A stretch of DNA of 64,000 nt. Origin: Malania oleifera. Lineage: Eukaryota; Streptophyta; Magnoliopsida; Santalales; Ximeniaceae. A model generated the notes under the pieces. That model was not told where the DNA came from. It saw nothing but the letters and a program-made list of their open reading frames with translations, and did not search any database. Below, one piece after another: positions 58,601 through 64,000 of the stretch; positions within the stretch are counted from its first letter, which is position 1; every line of letters starts with the position of its first letter. Location of the stretch: positions 38,110,617 through 38,174,616 of the forward strand of contig NC_080421.1 of assembly GCF_029873635.1 (NCBI RefSeq), in the 5' to 3' direction. The translations under genes were made by a program, and so were the position numbers.

Positions 58601-59824
58601 AGGACTTCTTTTTCCCCTTGTCTACTAAAAAAATATGCTATTTAAGTCCAGGATGTATTGTCATTTAACACAACAAATTCTTCACTTGATGACTCAAATG
58701 TGATAATCAATTAATTTCTAACAAGCAAAACCTGATGAGATATGAAGAGAATAAAAAAGAGATGACCTCATGGTTCAAGAGGGCAAAATTGAAATTTTAT
58801 ACAACTCACAGATTAACACATGCCATATTTTTATATCATAGTTAATGTTAGAAACGTACACCATACTACCATAAAAAAGTTCCCCTACACATAACATAGA
58901 CAATTGTGTTGGAACTTACTTCACATACTCGAGAAATATCAACAAATATAAGTGAATAAGATAGCAAAGAAAATGAGAAATCTGCTACATAATGAATCCC
59001 ATCTTTTCAAAGAAAAAACAAGGAAATATTGAAGTCTTAGGGCAACAGAAGGAAGATAGAGATTGAGAACACTATATATCTTACCTTGTTGTCGAAGAAG
59101 ACACCTTGGCTTTTAGAAGCCCGGTGTTCTAATTTACACCGTTCAATCACTTCAGGACAGCAATACTTATTCAAAGTTTCAATATCTCCCTATAGAAAGT
59201 AAAATATCCATCATTCTTATGAGATCAAGAAATTCCAACAGCCCTCATCTAAGCCACCATTGAAAATAACATTTAGAAGAGGAAATAGAACCAAATGGAC
59301 AAAACTTTCAGAGTCTAGAGTTAACTCAAGACTTACCTTAATATAAGCATTAAGAACTGGTTTCACCACTTCTTGAACTTCAGCTACAAACTCTGGTAAT
59401 GAGAATGATCTAGACAACACAAAAATGAGCAAAATATTATAAAATAATATAATAAGTTTAAATGAATAATCTGAAAATAACACCAAAGGGCATAACATCA
59501 TACGGATCTCGACGCCGTATTTCCTTGAATGATAGTGCAGCATGTGTTTCTCCAAAAACGCTTTCATTAATACTGTAAAATAGAGGGTTGACATATTAAC
59601 AAGAAACAGTGCGTAAGAAGTTCTAAGCTACATTATTATTATTATTACATTTTTGAAAATGCAAAACTATTGGAATGTTGTTTTCTGGTGAAAGGCCCCT
59701 TGGGGGGGTGATTAGAGGATAGAGAGGCAGGTGGGGAGTAGAGAGATTAAGCAACATACTCCTGAATTTTGTGAACAACAGGATTATCACTTGTCTCCCA
59801 CCTTTCCCGCATGTCCTCTGCAAG
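28478..59824 (-). CDS. TIM44: TIM44, mitochondrial import motor subunit (C-terminal exons)
   Basis: Seven exons in order of transcription: 59760-59824, 59504-59572, 59337-59409, 59085-59189, 36087-36158, 35932-35994 and 28478-28600. Together they are 570 bp, 189 residues plus stop, in one continuous frame with GT-AG introns and consistent phases. The product is the C-terminal domain of TIM44: [77 protein letters not shown] and [16 protein letters not shown], ending [18 protein letters not shown]44 sits on the matrix face of the inner membrane and tethers mtHsp70 to the TIM23 channel; this domain contacts membrane lipid. Five introns besides the unseen 5' part measure 187, 94, 147, 92 and 7331 bp, and one measures 22926 bp; the two long ones are filled with transposons. 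The N-terminal exons (presequence, coiled-coil region) were not found and probably lie beyond 64000. Exons look intact, so I infer a working gene. Confidence 0.9.
30445..30778. repeat. 167-bp tandem duplication
   Basis: Two nearly identical units, 30445-30611 and 30612-30778, each starting AAGGTGGGAGAAGG, with a partial third start (AAGGTGACTAG) at 30779. It lies within L1 remnant A. Confidence 0.93.
30880..31180. repeat. Imperfect tandem repeat, about 150 bp
   Basis: Two diverged units share GGAGAGTTCTTTTT-like starts, a GGCCTATC(T/G)ATTGAACA segment, CATAATCTCAACA and a CAATAGCCCATG segment. It lies within L1 remnant A. Confidence 0.7.
31415..31642. repeat. 114-bp tandem duplication
   Basis: Two almost identical units, each with GTGGGTATGAGTGTATAAGC and ending TTACAAATTCAAACAA. 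Their near identity shows a recent event inside the old L1 remnant. Confidence 0.92.
32616..34680 (-). mobile_element. RTE-clade LINE, decayed
   Basis: On the minus strand the reverse transcriptase reads [20 protein letters not shown], with [10 protein letters not shown] and LLADDIML (near 33390). Upstream there are [19 protein letters not shown] (near 34040) and endonuclease-region scraps. The 3' end is a clear TTG repeat (CAACAACAACAACAAG from 32616 on the plus strand). It is closely related to the RTE at 18150-20150. Several breaks are present. No certain target duplication; the upper limit is approximate. Confidence 0.88.
34681..35300 (+). mobile_element. L1-type LINE ORF1-end remnant B
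   Basis: A second copy of an ORF1-like tail: an acidic start (EEDSEHDS), then coding text to about 35120 that ends with a duplicated-looking KGKGLKRG segment. A T run and a 3'-UTR-like sequence ending in an A-rich stretch follow near 35280. It parallels 32050-32615 of remnant A in layout but not closely in sequence. Confidence 0.4.
35932..35994 (-). CDS. TIM44: TIM44 exon FQTQQ...GGK
   Basis: 21 codons, [21 protein letters not shown]. The acceptor TTTTTATAG precedes TTC and the donor GTAAGT follows AAA. It is separated by only 92 bp from the preceding exon. Confidence 0.93.
36087..36158 (-). CDS. TIM44: TIM44 exon ILHVSEVE...IIILA
   Basis: 24 codons. The acceptor AATGCAG precedes ATC. The donor is GTCAGC after GCG, a weaker GT site than those of the other introns. 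Placement is fixed by the conserved [12 protein letters not shown] segment on one side and FQTQQ on the other. Confidence 0.92.
36526..36681. repeat. Direct repeat flanking the gypsy element (left copy)
   Basis: About 156 bp from CAAGTAAAGGCATAAAG to GAATGAG, repeated with scattered differences at 39124-39282 just outside the right LTR. It is too long for a target duplication, so it represents an older tandem duplication or a rearranged locus. Confidence 0.85.
36682..39112 (+). mobile_element. Internally deleted LTR retrotransposon (Ty3/gypsy-like)
   Basis: The left LTR is about 36682-37133 and the right about 38724-39112. Both start TGAT(A/G)TA(A/G)GACAAG and end GCATCA. A perfect TGGTATCAGAGC primer-binding site begins at 37136, and a CTTGGGGACAG purine tract precedes the right LTR. 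The immediate flanks are ATGAG and ATGGG. Only 1.6 kb lies between the LTRs. It contains text (38135-38494) like the stretch after the aspartic protease of plant gypsy elements ([17 protein letters not shown]). Reverse transcriptase and integrase are absent. A broken, old element. Confidence 0.75.
39124..39282. repeat. Direct repeat flanking the gypsy element (right copy)
   Basis: Diverged copy of 36526-36681, starting twelve bases after the right LTR. Confidence 0.85.
39283..40940. other. Intronic sequence, mostly unassigned
   Basis: Holds an 80-bp-class tandem duplication (about 40019-40180) and scattered open frames, for example 39432-39677 and 40226-40504, which read like degraded L1 ORF1 but without a firm motif. 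A G run lies near 40290. Confidence 0.4.
40019..40180. repeat. Tandem duplication, about 81 bp
   Basis: Two units share GTGTCAGAAACTACT and TCTGCATGAAACATTTAATA and end GGAGTTGACTAGG. Confidence 0.88.
41270..42310 (+). pseudogene. L1 ORF1 relic
   Basis: Open stretches at 41003-41569 and 41920-42306. The first carries [15 protein letters not shown] and [20 protein letters not shown], a pattern seen at the start of plant L1 ORF1 proteins. A short CxxC segment (CACTHCG) near 41790 may be the relic of its zinc knuckle. The frame is broken between the pieces. Confidence 0.5.
42600..43300 (+). pseudogene. L1 ORF2 endonuclease relic
   Basis: Reads [19 protein letters not shown] and [12 protein letters not shown] (APE-type endonuclease start, the E of QETK being catalytic), then, in other frames, a [15 protein letters not shown]-like segment and a [16 protein letters not shown]-like segment near 43177. 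Frameshifts separate these motifs. It is interrupted at 43300 by the solo LTR. Confidence 0.85.
43301..45218 (+). mobile_element. Large solo LTR (1.9 kb)
   Basis: Begins TGATTACGCATC and ends AGTCA, flanked by the perfect 5-bp duplication GCCAA (43296-43300 and 45219-45223). The L1 reading text continues across it. No primer-binding site or coding domain lies inside, so it is an LTR left by recombination. An inverted repeat near its start (GCATAATTAGGTGTTTAAATG against a TTTAAATGCCTAATTATG-type partner at about 43361) is notable. The size suits large gypsy-type LTRs; the superfamily is not shown. Strand is arbitrary. Confidence 0.75.
45224..45917 (+). pseudogene. L1 ORF2 segment before the RT core
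   Basis: [20 protein letters not shown], then [20 protein letters not shown] and [13 protein letters not shown], typical of plant L1 ORF2 between endonuclease and reverse transcriptase. An [13 protein letters not shown] segment near 45865 starts the RT domain. Two frame changes and stops are present. It ends at the hAT insertion. Confidence 0.88.
45926..51514. mobile_element. hAT-like nonautonomous DNA transposon containing a copia element
   Basis: The ends are the inverted repeat TAGGGCTGCAAAC(A/C)AAGCC, flanked by a perfect 8-bp duplication TTCTCAAG (45918-45925 and 51515-51522), the hallmark of hAT elements. The subterminal regions are rich in AGCTCAAGCTC and GAGCTC-type words. Without the copia insertion at 46531-51158 the element is about 956 bp and has no transposase. 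It interrupts the L1 just after the start of its RT domain. Confidence 0.92.
46531..51158 (+). mobile_element. Ty1/copia element, old and broken, nested in the hAT-like element
   Basis: LTRs are 46531-46704 (174 bp) and 50984-51158 (175 bp), with a perfect 5-bp duplication GCCTC (46526-46530 and 51159-51163). A TGGTATCAGAGC primer-binding site follows the left LTR and a CTTCAGGGGGAC purine tract precedes the right one. The order of integrase (about 48180-48720), reverse transcriptase (about 49440-50060) and RNase H (about 50450-50910) is that of copia. The reading frame has many breaks. The LTRs differ at about 17 of 174 sites plus one indel, near 10 percent, which suggests an age of several million years at commonly used plant rates. 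Confidence 0.92.
51523..53263 (+). pseudogene. L1 ORF2 reverse transcriptase relic
   Basis: Resumes after the hAT element with [20 protein letters not shown] and [20 protein letters not shown], then a [15 protein letters not shown] segment near 52140 in place of the catalytic F-A-D-D, and a later [12 protein letters not shown] stretch. ISWIW-type thumb and connection pieces follow to 53263. Several frameshifts and stops, and the second catalytic Asp position reads Glu-Asp. Confidence 0.88.
53269..53560 (+). mobile_element. TRIM 2
   Basis: A 292-bp element of the same family as 16617-16912. The terminal repeats are 53269-53341 and 53487-53560, with a primer-binding-like ATCAGAGC after the left one and a GCAGGGGGGG purine tract before the right one. 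It is flanked by the perfect duplication CTTAC (53264-53268 and 53561-53565). It interrupts the L1 between the KILT-like and [10 protein letters not shown] segments. Confidence 0.88.
53608..53793. other. GC-richer insert of unknown origin within the L1
   Basis: About 185 bp, less AT-rich than its surroundings, with words such as CATCGGCTAGCAGGCCGACG. It separates the L1 segment ending NKC from the one reading QLCLLC. No inverted or direct terminal repeats were found. The composition recalls organellar DNA, so a nuclear mitochondrial insert is possible but unproven. Confidence 0.4.
53794..54595 (+). pseudogene. L1 ORF2 zinc-finger tail and 3' UTR
   Basis: QLCLLC then [18 protein letters not shown] is the zf-RVT motif at the end of plant L1 ORF2. 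It is interrupted by the AAGTACTT-rich block, resumes near 54190 ([15 protein letters not shown]-like text near 54290) and runs to an A tract near 54580. It contains stops. Confidence 0.8.
53884..54188. mobile_element. AAGTACTT-rich palindromic block (MITE-like)
   Basis: About 300 bp with around ten copies of AAGTACTT or near variants in both arms, which can fold on itself. The outer words GACCCG and CGGGTC would pair. It interrupts the L1 tail, so it is an insertion. No convincing target duplication. Confidence 0.5.
54596..55930 (+). mobile_element. L1-type LINE fragment, internally deleted
   Basis: Starts in the endonuclease ([12 protein letters not shown], then a [11 protein letters not shown] segment and [10 protein letters not shown] near 54833). 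It continues with the pre-RT region ([10 protein letters not shown], about 55066) and jumps to a late ORF2 segment ([20 protein letters not shown] near 55690). The RT core is missing. Frames are broken. It follows the A tract of the previous L1, so it is a separate copy. Confidence 0.7.
55931..56490. other. Unassigned intronic sequence
   Basis: Short open frames on the plus strand (56023-56461) show no recognised motif; they may be further decayed L1. Confidence 0.35.
56491..56835. mobile_element. MITE-like inverted-repeat element
   Basis: Purine-rich left arm (GAAAAGTGAAGGGGGG) and pyrimidine-rich right arm with CATTTTCCTTGATAAGCAAA, the same word found in the MITE-like elements near 16940 and 17720. 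CCTGGAACTTAA at about 56494 and TTTAAGTTCCAGG at about 56817 form a 12-bp outer inverted repeat. Confidence 0.4.
56836..57280 (+). mobile_element. L1-type LINE tail fragment
   Basis: Contains a zf-RVT-like remnant followed by [14 protein letters not shown] (57106-57150), the conserved end of plant L1 ORF2, and a short tail. Frames are broken. Confidence 0.65.
57281..59084. other. AT-rich part of the large TIM44 intron
   Basis: Runs of TATA and ATAAT words (57380-58080) and a stretch (57520-57725) built of GAAATTT-type words. No gene was recognised. The 3' end carries the donor side of the TIM44 intron. Confidence 0.5.
59085..59189 (-). CDS. TIM44: TIM44 exon GDIETLNK...FFDNK
   Basis: 35 codons; acceptor CTATAG, donor [24 protein letters not shown] matches the conserved helix of the TIM44 C-terminal domain. 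Confidence 0.94.
59337..59409 (-). CDS. TIM44: TIM44 exon [11 protein letters not shown]...NAYIK
   Basis: One base completing a Pro codon, then 24 codons; acceptor TTGTCTAG, donor GTAAGT. Confidence 0.94.
59504..59572 (-). CDS. TIM44: TIM44 exon INESVFGE...RRRD
   Basis: 69 bp in phase 2 on both sides; acceptor TTTTACAG, donor GTATGA. It encodes a (D)[18 protein letters not shown]-type segment ending RRRD and two bases of Pro. Confidence 0.93.
59760..59824 (-). CDS. TIM44: TIM44 exon LAEDMRERW...HKIQ (first exon seen)
   Basis: [20 protein letters not shown] then Q and two bases; donor GTATGT. The acceptor GGATGCAG before CTTGCAGAG gives phase 0. A second AG six bases further in is possible. 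No earlier exon was found up to base 64000. Confidence 0.88.
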
Positions 59825-61369
59825 CTGCATCCAACCCAAGGACAGTAGTTAAATCAAACAAAATAACAAGAAAGAATTGCACAATTATTAAAATTTTATT
59901 CTAATTTTTTGAAAATTACTGAAAACAGAAACATCGCATAATCACAAATTAGGTGTTATTACAATAAAGATAACCAGCACTATGTTTTTAAAATAAAGTT
60001 TGAAATCCAAAAAAATAACAATTACAACTTAATTTAGAAAGTCTTAAAATTAAATCTCATTATGTCATTACTCACCATCACAATACTCTTATTGATCTAC
60101 TTATCTCTAAACCCTCCTTTCTCAAGAGAGATATATTCATTGATCTTTGTTGCAAGGGGAAACCATTTTAGATGGCTTTTTCCAATCTTTTATCTAAGTT
60201 ATGTCACCTTGAGCTTCTCACAGATGCCCTTGTTCCTTGACACTCATCAAAACTAACACTCGCCATCCTTTTTTTTATAAACAAAGAAAGTAATTGGATA
60301 GAGAGAAGAAGAGCACAACAAGAAAAAAGAAGGAAAACGCCAGCCATTTCAAGTGTCAATCTTTCATTGACTAATATTTCATGATTACTCAGCATTTAAC
60401 ACTGCATGGGCCAGCTACCCCAACCTCAATCAAAAAATCCAAAAGCCTGACTATCTTCTGATAGACTATTACTATAGAACTTTTATAACGTTCCGAAAAT
60501 CCAAAACATGTGTGCGCATACCCAGAGAGAGAGAGAGGAAACAAATTTGGAACATAAGTTTGGGATTTCATAACCTAGATAGTAGGAGGCATACGGACTC
60601 AGCTTGAGCCAGTTTAAGAGAATTCCCAAACAACCAAATTCAGTAAGAATTTTGGAGAAGACCAGAAAAGAAACTTTTTGGTTTATTTAGGAATATTTTT
60701 CAATAGGATTAATAGGAAGATGTTGCAATACCTTTATAGATCATTAGCTTGTATTAGGGTTAGTAGTAGTTGATTATGGGATTTCTCTTACTTAAATAAC
60801 TGTAGCCAAGTCTAGTCTGAAATATATGACGCCCCTTCTGGAACTTATTTATTCTAAGATGTGGTATTAGTAAAATTTCTGCTTTGTCTAATTCTATCTT
60901 GAGTTCTTAGGAATCCTTTCTTAGGCTGTAAATCAATATATTAGAAATTAGAAGTTTATAATCAGCTTGTTAGAAGTTTATAGACTTCCAATTTTAGAAT
61001 AAATTGAAGTATACAATGCAAATCAGCCTGTTAGAGTCTATAAACTTTATATCCTGAAGGAACTTGAACACGAGGTGGTTTCCACATTGATTACAATTAC
61101 TTTTACAAAGTGTTGACCAGTTGTAAGTTTATAACATCTAAAAATAAGATACCTTGCACCAGTAAAAAATTTCAGTTTTTTGTTTTGTGAGGCATTGTTG
61201 TCGGGTTCTTCTAGTGAATTCTCTTATACTACCATGTTCTCAAATTAATGCACAATAAGCTTCTCTTCAATCCTATCAGCCTGGTGGAAACCAAATGTAG
61301 AAGTTTATAACCAACTTTGTAGTCCTAGAGTTGAATAAAGTTACAAGGAAAGTGGTTGGGCTGTATTAG
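59825..61369. other. Presumed TIM44 intron, unassigned
   Basis: AT-rich sequence with no recognised exon, element end or domain. A short GAGA run lies at about 60525-60538. Confidence 0.5.
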
Positions 61370-61515
61370 AATAGCATTGTGGAAGGTACACAGATTCTTG
61401 ATTCCACTTTAGCAGCCAATGCGGTGATTGAGTAAAAAGGGATGACAGTGGCTCTCCGCAAACTGGATATGGAGAAGGCTTTCAACCATGTTTGCTGGAA
61501 TTAGTTCTCCATTTG
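61370..61515 (+). mobile_element. L1-type LINE RT scrap
   Basis: VEGTQILDSTLAANAVIE, a stop, then KLDMEKAFNHVCWN: the RT palm segment that normally reads DFEKAYDHVDW. Both ends are truncated. Confidence 0.75.
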
Positions 61516-61759
61516 ATAGAAAGGATGGTCATTGGAGATTGATGGTACTACTTCTACCCACTTATTTGGTATTTTAGTAAGTGTCTGAGGAATCGCAATT
61601 TTGATTCCTTTCCAACGTTTGATATTCTTCAACATAATGTAATGAAAATGTCATTTTTCAAAAACACCCTTAACATACAATTATTTAACTTCCTAAATTT
61701 CAAATATATGACTTAAACTCAACATTATTTATTGTTTAATTTTTTGCATTTTTTAGATC

Positions 61760-62042
61760 ATAATATTTTTTACATTTTTAATAATAATAAATATGCTCGT
61801 TTGGACTTTCTTGTTATTTTTCAAAAGTAAACAAAAATAAGAATAATAAACTACTATTATTTTTATTGTTGTTGTTACTTTATTATTATGATTACTGTTA
61901 TTGTTTGTCTCTACGTTATTTTTATTTTTATTTTTAAATAATAGTTACTATTTAGTGCAATTATTATTATTTTTATTGTTGTTATTCTTTTTTATAGAAG
62001 AAGAAGATAATTATTAAAAAGAGAGAGAGAGAGAGAGAGAAA
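61760..62042. repeat. ATT-rich and (GA)n simple repeats
   Basis: TTATTATT-type runs interspersed with TTGTTG, ending in a (GA)n run at 62021-62041 adjacent to a minus-strand LINE tail. Confidence 0.8.
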
Positions 62043-62560
62043 AAGGACAAAATAAGGACGACGAGGAATCCTCTCCAACCAGCTACAAAAAGCTATAAAA
62101 AACTAAAGACAAGGAAAGAACCAGCATATGAACAGCAAAAAAAAATTACAAACAAAAGACCACTACAAAAGCGCTGCCTTCCAGTCTCTAATGAGGTCAG
62201 ACAACGGAAGACCCCTAAAGAAACCCAAGGAGTGCACCCACAACGAGGCAAGGGAAGACGCTCTAACCCACAAAAGTCGTGAGGAGGTTGATCGACTTCT
62301 GAAAATTCTTGCATTTCTTTCTATCCAAAAGTCCAAAGGATAGAAAAAAATGGCTGCTCATCATAAAGCTCTCCTGTTCTTTCCAAAGCCCCTTGAAGCT
62401 AACCTGAAGCAAGTCCCTCAACTTTCGCAGAGCCGCCCACTCTTTTCCAGCCATAGAGAAAAGGCCATTCCAAAGCTGCAATACCACCTTGCAATGCACA
62501 AAGAGATGGGCATTGGACTCACTGTTTTCACAACACATGAAACACATATTATTTTATTTC
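62043..62560 (-). mobile_element. L1-type LINE 3' end (zinc finger and tail)
   Basis: Minus strand: CFMCCENSESNAHLFVHCKV (zf-RVT), LQLWNGLFSMAGKEWAALRK, LLQVSFKGLWKEQE, then broken tail text. It is 5'-truncated and ends near the (GA)n tract. Confidence 0.85.
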
Positions 62561-63190
62561 ATTATTTTTTATAATACTTTATTATCCTTATGATAATAAT
62601 TATTATTTGTGGTTGTTATTTTTTTATAATAATAATGAACAATACTGCTGTAATTATTTTTATTCTTATCACTGTTGTTCTTAATTTTATTATTTTTATA
62701 ATGATTATTATTATTTTTTAATTATGTGTTGCTGCTTGATTATTATATTATATTGTTTTTATAATAATCATAGTTATTATTTTAATAACTGTTATTATTC
62801 TTATTTTTCCATTACTATTCTTATAATAATTATTATTATTTCTACTATAATAATTATTATTTTTTAATAACAATAATTATTATCATCATTGTCAGCAATT
62901 GTACAATTAAGAGAAGATCAACCTTTGTTTTTTTAGAATTTATTATGTAATGAGAACTATAATTGTCTTTAAAAAAATGAGTTAGGAATGGAATTTTGAT
63001 TCCTGCCTATATGAGAAGGAACAACCATTCCATTGAACAGGGGAATCACCATTCCTACTGCCCTCATTCATACAAAACCCAACATGAAAATGGAAATTAG
63101 AGTCAAATTTTTTATTTCATTACAGCCCTAATTCCACAAACCAAATGAGGGGTAAGGGATTTGGAAAAATATTTCCCCTCCCAACATATC
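62561..63190. repeat. AAT/ATT-rich microsatellite region
   Basis: About 62560-62890 is dominated by ATT and TAA trinucleotides with interruptions. The rest is unassigned. Confidence 0.8.
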
Positions 63191-63197
63191 CCTTCTA

Positions 63198-63325
63198 ATC
63201 AATGGAGACGTGGCTCTCCAAGTCTTTCAAGAGGTTTAAGACAGGGAGACCCACTTTCCCCTTCACTGTTCGCTTTGTTTATGGAACCTCTTAGCAAAAT
63301 GGTGACCAAGACTGGAGGTAGGATT
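63198..63325 (+). mobile_element. L1-type LINE RT scrap
   Basis: [20 protein letters not shown], then PLSKMVTK: the RT motif preceding the catalytic FADD box. Both ends are truncated. Confidence 0.85.
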
Positions 63326-63459
63326 TTTGGTTAATTCAGTTAATTAATTTGAAATGTTTTGCCAGTTTGATAGAAATTTTATGGATTGTAGAATTTTTGT
63401 TATTGGTTCAGTTAACAGAAATTTTAACCTGAATTAACTAAATTATTTTAATTAATTAT

Positions 63460-64000
63460 TATTTTCTATAAACCCAAATTAGCATCCCAACCTTTCACCT
63501 GCAAGCCAAATTTACTTCTAGTAACTATGTACCACATGGAGTTCACCACTAAGGGAAACCACCATAACCGTTCAACCAAAAAACTCATGATTTTAATCAC
63601 CAATTATCCAAGACCCAAGGCCCCCTCCTCATTAAACTGGTAAACCACCTTCCAACTGACCAAATCATCCTCCATCTCTCCCCCACCCCCAGCTAAAGAA
63701 ATCCCTCATAATTTTCCATCTTAGTAGCTACCCCAACTGATACTTAACATGGATAAATAGTACAAAGGAATAGTAAAGAAACGCCGGAATAAGGGTGATA
63801 CGACCACCTAGAGAAACAAAAGCACCTTTTTACACCCATCCAAGTGCCTAGCCACCTCAGCCACCTTAAGGAACTCCTAAATAAGTTAAAAACCACTCTA
63901 AAACACCTCACCCAGCTAACAAAGTCAATTCCTACTCCCTAGGTGAACTAACATTAATAGCCCCAATCCCACTTGCCAAATTAATTCCTAAACCAATAAT
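63460..64000 (-). mobile_element. L1-type LINE fragment, cut by the window edge
   Basis: Minus-strand text such as RFPLVVNSMWYIVTRSKF and GWDANLG-like words belongs to the late ORF2 region after the RT of plant L1 elements. It continues past the window. Confidence 0.6.

Larger units (their letters stand above)
36159..59084 (-). other. TIM44 intron, 22.9 kb
   Basis: Lies between the exon ending FFDNK (donor GTAAGA) and the exon starting ILHVSE. It contains an internally deleted gypsy element, a long plus-strand L1 with at least five later insertions, two further L1 fragments and an AT-rich part. Most recognisable L1 sequence inside it is in antisense to the gene. Confidence 0.85.

Noticed and set aside
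63198-63325. 5' exon of TIM44
   Set aside because: It is on the plus strand and encodes the L1 motif LRQGDPLSP.

Overview
This is a nuclear window from a flowering plant. It has spliced genes with GT-AG introns, two seed 11S-globulin (legumin-type) genes, plant Ty1/copia, Ty3/gypsy, TRIM, hAT-like, RTE and L1 elements, and large AT-rich stretches. The 7-kb and 23-kb introns and the heavy L1/RTE load suggest a woody species with a transposon-swollen genome. I cannot name the species. I see no CRISPR array, tRNA or rRNA gene, or bacterial-style operon.

Layout. 1-1456: a gypsy LTR piece abutting a probable copia solo LTR. 1889-14765: a tandem array of 11S-globulin genes. It holds a decayed 3' fragment (1889-2104), a gypsy remnant lying in the array (about 4109-5905), an orphan 3'-flank fragment (5934-6091), and two complete four-exon genes (6855-8720 and 11863-13715) with equal exon lengths and 465-aa products. 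14766-20150: MITE-like inverted-repeat elements, one of which carries a TRIM and an RTE LINE inside it, followed by a larger RTE LINE on the minus strand. 20502-26010: a young, apparently whole Ty1/copia element with identical 350-bp LTRs and a 5-bp target duplication. 27009-27280: an L1 tail.

28478-59824, minus strand: seven exons of the host TIM44 gene (mitochondrial import motor). They encode the last 189 residues in one continuous frame. The 5' exons were not found and probably lie beyond base 64000. Its 7.3-kb and 22.9-kb introns are full of transposons. The larger one holds a plus-strand L1 that was later split by a 1.9-kb solo LTR, by a hAT-like element that itself contains a 4.6-kb copia element, by a TRIM, and by two small blocks of unknown origin. 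From 59825 to the end there are only LINE scraps, AT-rich microsatellite DNA and sequence I could not assign.

Most of the biology lies in two host loci: the legumin pair, which shares an unusual loss of the N-terminal intrachain cysteine pair, and TIM44 with its giant introns. The rest is a layered transposon record in which several insertions can be ordered exactly by their target-site duplications.
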